Positions 16,849-25,280 of a DNA stretch of 38,914 bases are shown here, one piece after another. The DNA comes from an uncultured Lachnospiraceae bacterium (GTDB taxonomy: Bacteria; Bacillota; Clostridia; Lachnospirales; Lachnospiraceae): positions 1-38,914 of the forward strand of contig CANRHU010000031.1 of assembly GCA_947630485.1 (NCBI GenBank), in the 5' to 3' direction. Numbering within the stretch: position 1 is the first letter of the stretch; every line of letters begins with the position of its first letter. The notes below the pieces were generated by a model that saw only the letters and a list, made by a program, of their open reading frames with translations, was not told the origin of the DNA and searched no databases. A program made the translations under genes and the position numbers.

Positions 16849-17319
16849 TTATATTTGAGGCAATTCTGACGGCACTGTCATAGTAAAATGCATTTTACAT
16901 ACCAACCGGCCTTCCACAGAAGCCTCTCCGCTGAAAGAAGCAATCCCTCGTTTATAAGATTCAAGCTTCACATATGTATCAAGGATATCGCCAGGTCTCA
17001 CGCTTCTGTAAATCCGCACATCTTTACAGCCGTTGAAAAGAATCATCTCACCTTTTTTCTCTGGCATGGTATAGAGAATCAATGATCCGGTAGTCATGAT
17101 CGACTCCATAATAAATACGCCCGGCATCATTGGATTTCCAGGAAAATGTATCTTAAAATACCAGTCCTGGGTGGATGCCAGTTTTATCCCGTGAGCTTCA
17201 ATCCCTGGAAGCACCTCTGCCTTATCCACAAACAAATAAGACATGTCGTCCTCACCATATTCGAATATATTTTCATAGTTGATATAAACACAATTCTGTT
17301 TATCCTCAAATTCTGTCAA
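16849..17319 (-). CDS. FabZ-like hotdog dehydratase, third of three
   Basis: A 156-residue single-hotdog protein of the FabA/FabZ type, which would dehydrate 3-hydroxyacyl carrier-bound substrates. The catalytic His58 lies in KIHFPGNPMMPG and the acid Glu72 in VFIMESIMTTG, with the 14-residue spacing of FabZ. The frame extends to 17379 inside the previous gene, but GGGGAGGAG stands eight bases before a TTG at 17319. That start also aligns with the N-terminus of the sister protein encoded at 17814-18284 (INYENIFEYG against INYKNMNNY). An ATG at 17244 with GAGG upstream is a weaker alternative. It overlaps the second hotdog gene by 14 bases. Confidence 0.83.
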   Translation of the reverse strand: MTEFEDKQNCVYINYENIFEYGEDDMSYLFVDKAEVLPGIEAHGIKLASTQDWYFKIHFPGNPMMPGVFIMESIMTTGSLILYTMPEKKGEMILFNGCKDVRIYRSVRPGDILDTYVKLESYKRGIASFSGEASVEGRLVCKMHFTMTVPSELPQI

Positions 17320-17791
17320 TTCTAACACTCCTCCCCGAAAAAACCATATCCTCTGGGATTGCGAGGATAAACTCTGCACTGCACATCACCTCTTCACCAT
17401 GCAGTATCCTGCCCTTTACTTTAGTGATCCCATGCCGATAATCCCCCACTTCTGTAATTATCTTCAATTCATAACCCGGAAGTATTTGTTTAAAAAAAGA
17501 CGCACCCAAAACCCTAGATATATTGGACGTCTTGTCCTTGTTTCCCTCTATCGTCTTCATGGCCAGCGCCGACGTCTGAAATAGTGTCTCAAGCTGCAGA
17601 ACCCCAGGCATAATTGGGTTTCCTGGGAAATGACAGGCAAAATACCATTCATCTGGTTTTAGCTGTTTAACAGCTATTGAACTTTTTCCCGGAACCACTT
17701 CTGCGGAATCAATCATCAATAATGGCGGCCTGTTCTTTATATATTCGCAAATTCCTTCTGTATCCAATTTCAAAATAACATTATTCTCCAT
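17306..17791 (-). CDS. FabZ-like hotdog dehydratase, second of three
   Basis: A 161-residue hotdog-fold protein with the intact FabZ signature: His54 in ACHFPGNPIMPG and Glu68 in VLQLETLFQTSAL. The N-terminal RPPLLMIDSAEVVPG is a further family hallmark. The frame is open to 17827, but GGAG lies eight bases before the ATG at 17791, taken as the start. It is the most canonical of the three hotdog genes. It probably forms a homo- or heteromeric dehydratase with its neighbours, acting on a substrate held by the acyl carrier protein encoded downstream. Confidence 0.87.
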   Translation of the reverse strand: MENNVILKLDTEGICEYIKNRPPLLMIDSAEVVPGKSSIAVKQLKPDEWYFACHFPGNPIMPGVLQLETLFQTSALAMKTIEGNKDKTSNISRVLGASFFKQILPGYELKIITEVGDYRHGITKVKGRILHGEEVMCSAEFILAIPEDMVFSGRSVRIDRI

Positions 17792-17813
17792 AATATTTAC
17801 TCCAAGTTTATTC

Positions 17814-18284
17814 TTAGGTACCTGCATTTGCAGACATCTTTATCATTCCTTCCTGCAGAACCAATGTGAACTCCATGGATATCACAAGGCGCCCGTTTAC
17901 CCCCCCATGTCCCCGCATTTTAGCAATTCCATGCCGATAGGACACGAGGGACACCTCTGTATCCAAAATATCGCCCAAGTAAGCATATCCCCTCATCTCT
18001 ACTGATTTGCAAGAGTTGAAGAGCAATAGTTTGTTTCCTATTTCCGGCATTGTCGTAAGAATAAATGTCCCTGTCTGCATAACAGCTTCCATAGCGAAAG
18101 CACGATGCATGAATGGCCTCATTTCTGCTTGTTCCTTAAAATGATGCTCCTGAAAAGAGACAAGTTTTTCACCCTTAGCCTCTACGCCTGGCAGTACTTC
18201 AACTTTATCTACAAAACGATACTCTGTAGGAATTACTGTATAATTATTCATGTTTTTATAGTTAATTATTATTTTTTTCATCAT
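17814..18284 (-). CDS. FabZ-like hotdog protein lacking the catalytic histidine, first of three
   Basis: A 156-residue homologue of the two following proteins (FVDKVEVLPGVEA against FVDKAEVLPGIEA; LLLFNSCKSV against ILFNGCKDV). The catalytic segment is altered: HFPGNPMMPG is replaced by QAEMRPFMHR when aligned without gaps, so the catalytic His becomes Gln52, while the acid Glu66 in FAMEAVMQTG is kept. It is therefore unlikely to dehydrate by the FabZ mechanism alone. It may be a structural partner of the others, as in heteromeric hotdog dehydratases, or have another function. AAGGCGG precedes the ATG at 18284. An 87-base gap separates it from legG, with no convincing promoter. Confidence 0.82.
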   Translation of the reverse strand: MMKKIIINYKNMNNYTVIPTEYRFVDKVEVLPGVEAKGEKLVSFQEHHFKEQAEMRPFMHRAFAMEAVMQTGTFILTTMPEIGNKLLLFNSCKSVEMRGYAYLGDILDTEVSLVSYRHGIAKMRGHGGVNGRLVISMEFTLVLQEGMIKMSANAGT

Positions 18285-18371
18285 TATAGTCCGCCTTATA
18301 AACCATATTAGTCTTTTTAACTAATTCTCACATACCTCTTCCAAATTCAGAGAATTGCCTCCACAGTATTT

Positions 18372-19577
18372 TTAACGGGTATATTTGCTAAATCTGCCGT
18401 TCTCCTCTAAGATACTGAACGGCAAATTATAGAATGATTTTCTAATATCAATATCTGAACCAGCTATTTGTTCCTTTAATATTTCCACAATTCTCTCAAT
18501 CGAATTGCCATCTCCGTAAGGATTCCTCACAAATTCTATGGATTTTCGGAATCTTGGCGTCATTGCTTGACGCATCGCGTCAGAAATCGCTTTCTGCTCA
18601 GCTGGACAGTCAATCACACTTAAGGCACGAATTCTCCCCTTCTGACGGTTGCCGATATTTACTGACGGAATATGGAAAGCTGGACCTTCTACTAAGCCAC
18701 TGGACGAATTTCCCAGCAAAAAGGATGCATATTTCAGGGCGGACAAATATTTTTTCATTCCAAGCGATACATGGTATACAACATTGTCATGAGCAGCAGC
18801 AAACTCCGAAAGCAGCCTGTTTATCTGCGTTCCCCCACTATCTGCATTGGCACCAGTAATAATAAACTGATATTGCGGAAACTGAGCAATCGCCGCCAGA
18901 ACCTCGCCACACTGCTCTTCGGCATTTCCTTCCAGAGTTACCGGATGGAATGTCACAACCCCAAAAGGAACCGTCAAGTCCAACCCTACCATTTCTGCTA
19001 GTTCCTCCTTCGAAAGTTTTTCTTCCTTTATAGCGTTTTCAACACCAATTGCTCCAACACAAAAAACACGGGATGGATCTTCCCCAAGCTGTATCACCCT
19101 ATGGCGGTATTCCTCCGTGCTTGTGAGATGAAGATAACTCATTTTCGTGATTGAATGTCGGATCGCTTCGTCCACTGCTCCCTCTGTCGTATCTCCCCCG
19201 TACAGATGTATGATTGGGATCCGGGCATTCATTGCTGCACAGCAAACAGCAAGTGTCTCATACCTGTCCCCAAGGACCAGCAAAGCATCGGGGCTACTCT
19301 CTTCAAAGTACTCGGCAAAGCCAATCAGTGCCAACCCCATACTTTTTGATACGGCAGAAGGAGAATCTGCATCCATGAGGATCTCTATTTTTTTTGCAAT
19401 ATGGATTCCATCTCTCTCAATTTCCCGGTATGTATATCCCTGTCCGGCAGACAGATGGGCTCCTGTGACCACAACCTCCACTACAAACTCCTCTGTTTTT
19501 TCCAATGCCAGAATAAGGTTTTTCAACAGACCATATTCAGCTCGTGTTGCCGTCAATACTGTCAGTTTCTTACTCAT
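18372..19577 (-). CDS. legG: UDP-N-acetyl sugar 2-epimerase (hydrolysing), LegG/NeuC family
   Basis: A 401-residue hydrolysing 2-epimerase that releases the nucleotide and gives the manno-configured acetamido sugar used by the nonulosonate synthase. Family features are TATRAEYGLLKNLI at the N-terminus, ALLVLGDRYETLAVCCAA, HLYGGDTTEGAVDEAIRHS and the C-terminal LLGNSSSGLVEGPAF and VNIGNRQKGR. In a cluster with legB and legC the substrate is expected to be the 2,4-diacetamido-2,4,6-trideoxy nucleotide sugar (LegG) rather than UDP-GlcNAc (NeuC). The ATG overlaps the stop of legI (ATGA). The last 40 or so residues form a modest extension beyond the usual end. Confidence 0.92.
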   Translation of the reverse strand: MSKKLTVLTATRAEYGLLKNLILALEKTEEFVVEVVVTGAHLSAGQGYTYREIERDGIHIAKKIEILMDADSPSAVSKSMGLALIGFAEYFEESSPDALLVLGDRYETLAVCCAAMNARIPIIHLYGGDTTEGAVDEAIRHSITKMSYLHLTSTEEYRHRVIQLGEDPSRVFCVGAIGVENAIKEEKLSKEELAEMVGLDLTVPFGVVTFHPVTLEGNAEEQCGEVLAAIAQFPQYQFIITGANADSGGTQINRLLSEFAAAHDNVVYHVSLGMKKYLSALKYASFLLGNSSSGLVEGPAFHIPSVNIGNRQKGRIRALSVIDCPAEQKAISDAMRQAMTPRFRKSIEFVRNPYGDGNSIERIVEILKEQIAGSDIDIRKSFYNLPFSILEENGRFSKYTR

Positions 19578-20572
19578 AGTTCTATCAGTTCATCCTCTTT
19601 AAAATCTCTTACTGCCTTTGTCCCCACTATCTCTTTCCAATACATCGGGGATATACCGCTTCCAGGTCTTTTCGTAGTAATATTTTCTTCGGTAAACATT
19701 TCTCCTTTAAGGATATCCCTTCGGGCAACAATGCTCTTTCTCGCAATGGCAATATTCTTTATTTCCGAATCCGCGGGTGTCTTTTCACCATCCCCCAAAG
19801 CTACTTCAATATGTCGTATATTATCTACCATCTGCTTAAGTTCATCTGGTTCCAGACTGGCCTTATGATCCGGTCCCTCCATGTTACGATCGAGAGTAAA
19901 ATGTTTCTCTATAACAACAGCGCCACGGGCTGCTGCCGCAACTGGAACTTCGATTCCGGGCGTATGGTCAGAATATCCGACTTTTACATGAAATGCCTCC
20001 CGAAGCGTATCCATTGCACGAAGGTTCACATCATTATAAGGAGCTGGATATTCTGTTGTACAGTGCAAGAGCGTAATCTCACCAGCCCCATTATATCTAA
20101 GCACTTCCATTGCAGCCTGAACCTCATTTAGTGTACTCATACCGGTTGACATAATGACTGGTTTCCCTGTTTTAGCAATCTCGACCAAATACGGATAATT
20201 TGTAATCTCTCCAGATGGAATTTTCCACATCCTGCAGCCCAAACCTTGAAGGAAACGGACGCTCTCTATTTCAAAAGGCGTTGACAAAAATTCAATTCCA
20301 ACCTTGCTGCAGTATTCATTCAAATGAATAAAATCCTCATATTCCAGACTGATTTTGCGGCACATTTCTAACTGAGATTCCTGTGCTCCTGTTGTTTTCT
20401 TTTGATACTCGGCCTTCTCAGCAAATCTTGAAACAACCAATTCTGCTTTTCCCGTCTGAAATTTCACGACATCGGCACCTGCTGCCTTAGCTGCATCCAC
20501 CAACTTATATGCTAGGTTAATATCTCCATTATGATTAACTCCAGCCTCTGCAATAATCAATATTTTCCCCAT
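19574..20572 (-). CDS. legI: N-acetylneuraminate/legionaminate synthase (NeuB/LegI)
   Basis: A 332-residue synthase that condenses phosphoenolpyruvate with an acetamido-mannose-type sugar to give the nine-carbon acid. The NeuB barrel starts IIAEAGVNHNGDINLAYKLV and includes VVKFQTGKAE, WKIPSGEITNYPYL and GYSDHTPG. The C-terminal antifreeze-like SAF domain (about 270-332) contains ARKSIVARRDILKGE and ends with LIEL. It is full length. AGGAGG lies just before the ATG, and the gene overlaps legG by four bases. The sugar is inferred to be legionaminic acid from its neighbours. Confidence 0.94.
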   Translation of the reverse strand: MGKILIIAEAGVNHNGDINLAYKLVDAAKAAGADVVKFQTGKAELVVSRFAEKAEYQKKTTGAQESQLEMCRKISLEYEDFIHLNEYCSKVGIEFLSTPFEIESVRFLQGLGCRMWKIPSGEITNYPYLVEIAKTGKPVIMSTGMSTLNEVQAAMEVLRYNGAGEITLLHCTTEYPAPYNDVNLRAMDTLREAFHVKVGYSDHTPGIEVPVAAAARGAVVIEKHFTLDRNMEGPDHKASLEPDELKQMVDNIRHIEVALGDGEKTPADSEIKNIAIARKSIVARRDILKGEMFTEENITTKRPGSGISPMYWKEIVGTKAVRDFKEDELIEL

Positions 20573-20580
20573 AGCTCCTC

Positions 20581-21234
20581 CTACTTTCCAAATACACGCT
20601 TCTCCTCGTTTTTCTTCATTATACGTGCTGGATTTCCCACGGCAATCACTGCATCTGGCAGATCCCGGAAAACTATAGCCCCTGCCGAACAGATGACATC
20701 ATTTCCAACTTTCAAATTCTGCTTTGTTCCTGAAAGAAAACCCAAATATGTTCTGTCTCCTATCTGGTTTGTCCCGCTAATACAACAGTTTGAACTGATA
20801 GTACAGTGCATCCCGATATTTGTATCATGACCTATTATTGTATTCAGCTGAATAACCGTATTCGCTCCAATAACAGCATGACTTCCAAGGTATACACCCC
20901 CCATTATGATACTCCCTTCCCCAAGAGAAACTGTCTTATCAACATAAACTCCCTGATGGATTAAGGTACATAACCTGATTCCATATCCTTTTGCCAAGCC
21001 ATATACTTCCTCACGTACAGATGGTTCCCCAACAGCGATAACCAACTCCTTTTCTTCCTCTATTTCCGCAAATGCATGCAATTGCAGAACGGATTTTCCT
21101 TCGAGTTTTAAAACCTCTTTCATATCTTCAATAAAAACTATCTCATTCCAGCGATGGTCTATGTTGTTAACCTGTTCGGCCAACATGAGAACTTCTCTAG
21201 AGAATCCGCCAGTTCCATAAATTCCAAGCAGCAT
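20581..21234 (-). CDS. NeuD/PglD-family sugar N- or O-acetyltransferase (LegH-like)
   Basis: A 217-residue protein with the PglD/NeuD layout. The N-terminal sugar-binding Rossmann-like domain starts MLLGIYGTGGFSREVLMLAE, and the left-handed beta helix (about 95-215) includes GSIIMGGVYLGSHAVIGANT, IQLNTIIGHDTNIG and ISSNCCISGTNQIGDRT, ending AVIAVGNPARIMKKNEEKR. In the legionaminic pathway the 4-amino sugar made by LegC must be N-acetylated (LegH), and no other candidate of this type lies between legC and legI. O-acetylation of the finished acid, the NeuD role, is the alternative. GGAGGAG lies four bases before the ATG. Confidence 0.87.
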   Translation of the reverse strand: MLLGIYGTGGFSREVLMLAEQVNNIDHRWNEIVFIEDMKEVLKLEGKSVLQLHAFAEIEEEKELVIAVGEPSVREEVYGLAKGYGIRLCTLIHQGVYVDKTVSLGEGSIIMGGVYLGSHAVIGANTVIQLNTIIGHDTNIGMHCTISSNCCISGTNQIGDRTYLGFLSGTKQNLKVGNDVICSAGAIVFRDLPDAVIAVGNPARIMKKNEEKRVFGK

Positions 21235-21254
21235 TTCACTCCTCCTCCGTTACT

Positions 21255-22298
21255 TTATACTTCATTTAAACGTTTTCTCATTCTCTCCAGTTCATCCAGC
21301 TGTCCCATATCCAGCCACTTGTCTTCAGAAATCTGATACACTCCTACCTGTGCTCCGTCATTAATACATTTCTGCAGTACATCCGTGATATGGATAAATG
21401 TATTATCCGGTATTCGCTCCAGAAATTCCGGTTCCAGCACATATAGCCCTGTATTCGTAACAAATGACATTTCCGGCTTCTCATTCAGTTTTAGCGCCTG
21501 TCCAGACTTTGATGTATCCACTGTTCCGTACGGAAGAATGACATGTTTTTCCGCACATACCATTGTTGCAATATTATCCCGTTTTTTATGATACTCCAAA
21601 ATATCACTGTAATCCTCCTCAATCAGGATATCACAGTTGCTCATAAAAAAAGTGGAGGTGTACCTTCCCTCCAACAATTTCAATCCTCCACCTGTTCCCA
21701 AATATTCCGTTTCCTCCACAAACGACAGGTCTATATGGTCTTCATGATCCATGAAATAAGACTTGATAAAATTCTTTTTGTAATTGACGATCATATCGAA
21801 CTGCGTGCATCCGTATGCTTTAAAGTGGTCTATGATATGCTCTGTGATCGTCTTCTCCCCGATCGGAATCAACGGCTTCGGCAAAATCTGCGTATACGGA
21901 TACAGCCGGGTCCCTCTCCCTCCCGCCATAATGGCTACAGGAATATGTATCTGTTTTCTAATCGGCTCCGATAGTTCATTCAGGAAAACAATTTTCACGA
22001 TCTCCCCACAATTGTTCAGAAGCGGTACTGACCGAATATGAAACCGCTGCATCATCTCACCGGCCTTAGTTTCATCCTCATAAAGAAGCGACTTGGGATT
22101 CCGGTTCGCAATCTTGTCTGCAGGCTGGTCCAAAGCCCCACCCTTTAGCAGATGCCTGCGTATATCCCCATCTGTCAAGACGCCTATCAGTTTTCTTCCC
22201 TCGCAAAGATAAACGATCCCATGACTGTTCTTGTCGATCGCCTCCATTGCCCTGATAACCGGCATCCTGGGATCTACAATATAATTTTCCAAATTCAT
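21255..22298 (-). CDS. ptmE: CBS-domain sugar-1-phosphate nucleotidyltransferase (PtmE-like)
   Basis: A 347-residue fusion of two CBS repeats (about 1-115, with GVLTDGDIRRHLLKGG) and a nucleotidyltransferase domain beginning MAGGRGTRLYPYTQILPKPL. In Campylobacter jejuni, PtmE of this architecture makes GDP-glucosamine, the entry to a GDP-based legionaminic acid route. The gene lies directly downstream of legC, which supports the same role. CBS pairs usually sense adenine nucleotides, so activity may be regulated. The ribosome binding site (GGCGGAA) is modest. UDP- rather than GDP-sugar use cannot be excluded. No PtmA or PtmF homologue is visible in the window. Confidence 0.85.
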   Translation of the reverse strand: MNLENYIVDPRMPVIRAMEAIDKNSHGIVYLCEGRKLIGVLTDGDIRRHLLKGGALDQPADKIANRNPKSLLYEDETKAGEMMQRFHIRSVPLLNNCGEIVKIVFLNELSEPIRKQIHIPVAIMAGGRGTRLYPYTQILPKPLIPIGEKTITEHIIDHFKAYGCTQFDMIVNYKKNFIKSYFMDHEDHIDLSFVEETEYLGTGGGLKLLEGRYTSTFFMSNCDILIEEDYSDILEYHKKRDNIATMVCAEKHVILPYGTVDTSKSGQALKLNEKPEMSFVTNTGLYVLEPEFLERIPDNTFIHITDVLQKCINDGAQVGVYQISEDKWLDMGQLDELERMRKRLNEV

Positions 22299-22310
22299 AA
22301 GTATTCCGCC

Positions 22311-23492
22311 TTATCCTGCTGCATTTTCGATATCCGCTTTAGACTGCGCAACTTTTTCAAACTGCACAACCTTCTCTGCAACACTGGCTACACCTTCTTT
22401 TGTCAGATTGCTGCTACACGGAATGTTCACAATCCTGTCATAGTACCATAATGCTTTCTCAATCTTATAAGTCTGTGCTTCCTGATAAGGCTTCAGTGTA
22501 TGGATCAGCTGCCATACCGGCCGGCTCTGGATACAGCAGCTGTCCAGGTACTTTATCAGACCGTCCCGATCTTTGGACAGGAAACTGTAGAACCAATGAT
22601 TGCTCCGAATCCCTTCCCTGAATGGCAGAAGATGCAATCCATACCGCTGATATTCTTCATAATTCTCTGTCTTTATCCGGACAAAATCCTCCAGTTGTTC
22701 CATCTGGGCCAGCCCCAGAGCTGCTTGGAGATTCGTCATACGGTAGTTATAACCGATCTCTTCGTGAACAAAATATACCACATCCTTCTTGGCCTGTGTA
22801 GACAGGAAACGGCAGCGTTCCACCAGATTTCTATCCTGGGAAACAATCATTCCGCCACCGCCGGTGGTAATGATCTTGTTGCCATTAAAGGAATATACCC
22901 CGATATCTCCGATCGTTCCTGCATACCTGCCTGCATACTTTCCAGACAGATAATAGGTCCCCAGGGCCTCTGTGGCATCCTCCACAACTTTCAGATGATA
23001 CCGCTCCGCCACCTGCATGATCCGTTCCATATCGGCCATATTTCCAAAAACATGGACAACCACAACCGCGCGGATCCGGCGTCCGCTGGCCTTATTAATA
23101 AGGATGTCATCTATATAATCACATTCCTCCCTGCAGAAAGACTCCAGTTTGTCCGGATCCATAGTCAGGGAGTCATCACAGTCCATGAAGACCGGCTCCG
23201 CCCCGACATACCATACCGGATTGACGGCCGCGATGAATGTAAGGGGCGGAACAATAACTTCTTCCCCGGCGCCAATCCCTAATGCCAGCAGGGCAAGATG
23301 AAGCCCAGCTGTACCGCTTTGGCAGGCGGCCGCAGCAGGGACATGAACATAATCCGCTATTGCTTTTTCAAAGTCCTTAATATATGGGCCTCCCGTGGAC
23401 ACCCACTCCGTTTTTACAGCCTCTGTTACATAGTCAAGTTCCTTACCCTTTAGGTTCGGAACAGACAGTGGAATGTATTTTTCATCCTTCAT
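22311..23492 (-). CDS. legC: LegC-family PLP-dependent sugar 4-aminotransferase
   Basis: A 393-residue DegT/DnrJ/EryC1-type aminotransferase that converts the 4-keto intermediate from LegB to the 4-amino sugar. Features are the start KYIPLSVPNLKGKELDYV, TEWVSTGGPYIKDFEKA, the substrate loop CQSGTAGLHLALLALG, VPPLTFIAAVNPVWYVG, and the PLP-lysine segment YSFNGNKIITTGGGGMIV. An ATG at 23522 forms an ATGA overlap with the preceding gene, but the ATG at 23492, after GAGGAG and GGGAA, agrees with the usual LegC start and is chosen. The gene is intact. Confidence 0.92.
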   Translation of the reverse strand: MKDEKYIPLSVPNLKGKELDYVTEAVKTEWVSTGGPYIKDFEKAIADYVHVPAAAACQSGTAGLHLALLALGIGAGEEVIVPPLTFIAAVNPVWYVGAEPVFMDCDDSLTMDPDKLESFCREECDYIDDILINKASGRRIRAVVVVHVFGNMADMERIMQVAERYHLKVVEDATEALGTYYLSGKYAGRYAGTIGDIGVYSFNGNKIITTGGGGMIVSQDRNLVERCRFLSTQAKKDVVYFVHEEIGYNYRMTNLQAALGLAQMEQLEDFVRIKTENYEEYQRYGLHLLPFREGIRSNHWFYSFLSKDRDGLIKYLDSCCIQSRPVWQLIHTLKPYQEAQTYKIEKALWYYDRIVNIPCSSNLTKEGVASVAEKVVQFEKVAQSKADIENAAG

Positions 23493-23518
23493 TTCCCAAA
23501 TTCTCCTCGCTTTCAATA

Positions 23519-24496
23519 TCATTCCTTTTCATCTATGGAATCCAATTTTGTGTGCTCCTTTATTACATACATTGGCCTTTGTTTAATTTCCGAAAAAATC
23601 CTGGCCATATATATTCCCAACAATCCGATGCATAACAATTGCAGACCTCCTAATGCTAAAATAAGGCAAACAATCATTGCATACCCCTGTACCAGGCTAT
23701 GGCAAACATATTTCTGATACAGAAAGCAACCTATCATAAGTAATGAGAGCACACATGACCCTCCTCCAATCAATACGGATAATTCCAACGGTTTGGGAGA
23801 AAAAGAAACGATTCCTTCGATTCCATATTTTATAAGCCCGTGAAATGACCACGCACTGTCCCCATTTTTGCGTTCATTGTTTTTGTACTCGATATAATAT
23901 GTAGTGTAGCCCATCCAGGCGAACAAACCTTTTGAAAAGCGGGAAGTCTCTGGTAATGTCACCAATGTCCTGAGTACATTTTCCCGCATCATTCTGTAAT
24001 CCCGCACCCCTTCGGGAAGTTCTGTATCTGTCAAAAGATTATATAACTTATAGTATATACTAGCGCATAATGAGCGGACTATGTTTTCCCCGGTACGGGT
24101 TATTCTTCTGGCCCCTACACAGTCTATGTCCGGATTTAGTTCCAGAATATTTATCATTTCATCCAGAAGTTCTGGCGGATCCTGCAAATCTGCATCCATA
24201 ATACATGTATATCCTGAAGCGCCATTCAGATATACCGCTTTCAATCCTGCCAGTATAGCTGCCTCTTTTCCGAAGTTTCTCGTGAATGAAATGTATTCCA
24301 CTTTTAGTTTCTCATGCTTTAAATCCTTAATAACATCCAATGTCTTATCTGTACTGCCGTCATCCACAAAAAAAAGGGTCGTACCCCCCCGTTGTACTCC
24401 CATTTGTTCAAGGGCCAAAATAATTTCATTGAACAGATTGGGGATATTCTTTTCTTCATTATGGCACGGAATTACAATATTCAAACTCCTGATCAT
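23519..24496 (-). CDS. Polyprenyl-phosphate glycosyltransferase, GT2 DPM1/GtrB-like
   Basis: A 325-residue membrane-anchored GT-A transferase that loads a sugar onto undecaprenyl phosphate on the cytoplasmic face. The N-terminal NIVIPCHNEEKNIPNLF, the nucleotide site FFVDDGSTDKTLD, the metal motif CIMDADLQDPPE and KNNERKNGDSAWSFHGLIKYG are typical of the GtrB/ArnC group. Two C-terminal transmembrane segments (about 240-262 and 275-300) anchor it. Sugars on such carriers are used by GT-C enzymes, and one is encoded nearby at 26006-27652, so the pair may add a side-chain residue to the exported glycan. The gene overlaps its upstream methyltransferase by four bases. Confidence 0.9.
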   Translation of the reverse strand: MIRSLNIVIPCHNEEKNIPNLFNEIILALEQMGVQRGGTTLFFVDDGSTDKTLDVIKDLKHEKLKVEYISFTRNFGKEAAILAGLKAVYLNGASGYTCIMDADLQDPPELLDEMINILELNPDIDCVGARRITRTGENIVRSLCASIYYKLYNLLTDTELPEGVRDYRMMRENVLRTLVTLPETSRFSKGLFAWMGYTTYYIEYKNNERKNGDSAWSFHGLIKYGIEGIVSFSPKPLELSVLIGGGSCVLSLLMIGCFLYQKYVCHSLVQGYAMIVCLILALGGLQLLCIGLLGIYMARIFSEIKQRPMYVIKEHTKLDSIDEKE

Positions 24497-25242
24497 ACTC
24501 TGTCCCCTTTAGCAGCAACCAATATAAGTGAGACACCTATCGGAAAAGCAGATTTTCTCAACCACCATCGTTCAGATGCAAAAATACCTGTTAGGATTTT
24601 ATTTGCGAACATAGGCAGCCTTCCATTTAAATCATCCTGTTGTATATGGAATAAATTCTTTATTTTTCTTACAATCCAAACGATGGGAAATAACCAAAAA
24701 TTATAATAGGAGCACATCCTAATGCTGTACCCACTCTCTGAAACTATATCCATAAGTTGCTGTTTGTCATAACGCCGCTTATGATGGACAAACTCATCAT
24801 TATAGCTCCATAAGGACATCAATGCCGGAACGGTAAGAACTAAAAGGGAATCTTCTTCCCGGAGCAAACCATGTATATTTTTTAATGACTCATAGTCTTC
24901 ATCAACATGTTCCAGACAATCGGATAATACTACCAAGTCAAAGCTCTGTTCCTCAAACGGAATTTCATTCGGAAGTTTACCATATCGGATTCTCTCTCCA
25001 TATATTGTTCTGCAATAATTAACCGCTTCCTCTTCACAGTCCATTCCATATATATTCCCATAATCCGATAACTGCCTCAGTAAGGCCCCCATACCGCACC
25101 CCACATCCAGAATGCGAAGTTTTGAAGACCTGTTAGGTTTTATATATTTCTCAATGAGAGAACATATAATCTTCCTTTTGGCAATAAACCACCAATAGGT
25201 ATCCTGCATTGTTTTTAACTCATCGTAAGCTCTCTTTTCCAT
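24493..25242 (-). CDS. Class I SAM-dependent methyltransferase
   Basis: A 249-residue methyltransferase. Motif I is RILDVGCGMGALLRQLS; the post-motif FDLVVLSDCLEHVDED and the VHHKRRYDKQQL segment match methyltransferases often encoded beside GtrB-type glycosyltransferases. The N-terminal DTYWWFIAKRKII is the typical WWF cap of this group. The frame extends to a TTG at 25266 without a ribosome binding site; the ATG at 25242, after AGGA, is preferred. A sugar of the glycan or its lipid-linked form is the probable acceptor. Confidence 0.85.
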   Translation of the reverse strand: MEKRAYDELKTMQDTYWWFIAKRKIICSLIEKYIKPNRSSKLRILDVGCGMGALLRQLSDYGNIYGMDCEEEAVNYCRTIYGERIRYGKLPNEIPFEEQSFDLVVLSDCLEHVDEDYESLKNIHGLLREEDSLLVLTVPALMSLWSYNDEFVHHKRRYDKQQLMDIVSESGYSIRMCSYYNFWLFPIVWIVRKIKNLFHIQQDDLNGRLPMFANKILTGIFASERWWLRKSAFPIGVSLILVAAKGDRV

Positions 25243-25280
25243 CGTCCTGAATCCGTATACACACAATTATTGGGGCTGAA

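Noticed and set aside
18285..18371. A possible promoter (TAATAT) or terminator (TTAGT and ACTAA hairpin) between legG and the first hotdog gene
   Set aside because: No -35 box at the right spacing and only a weak AT stem without a good T tract; the gap remains unexplained.
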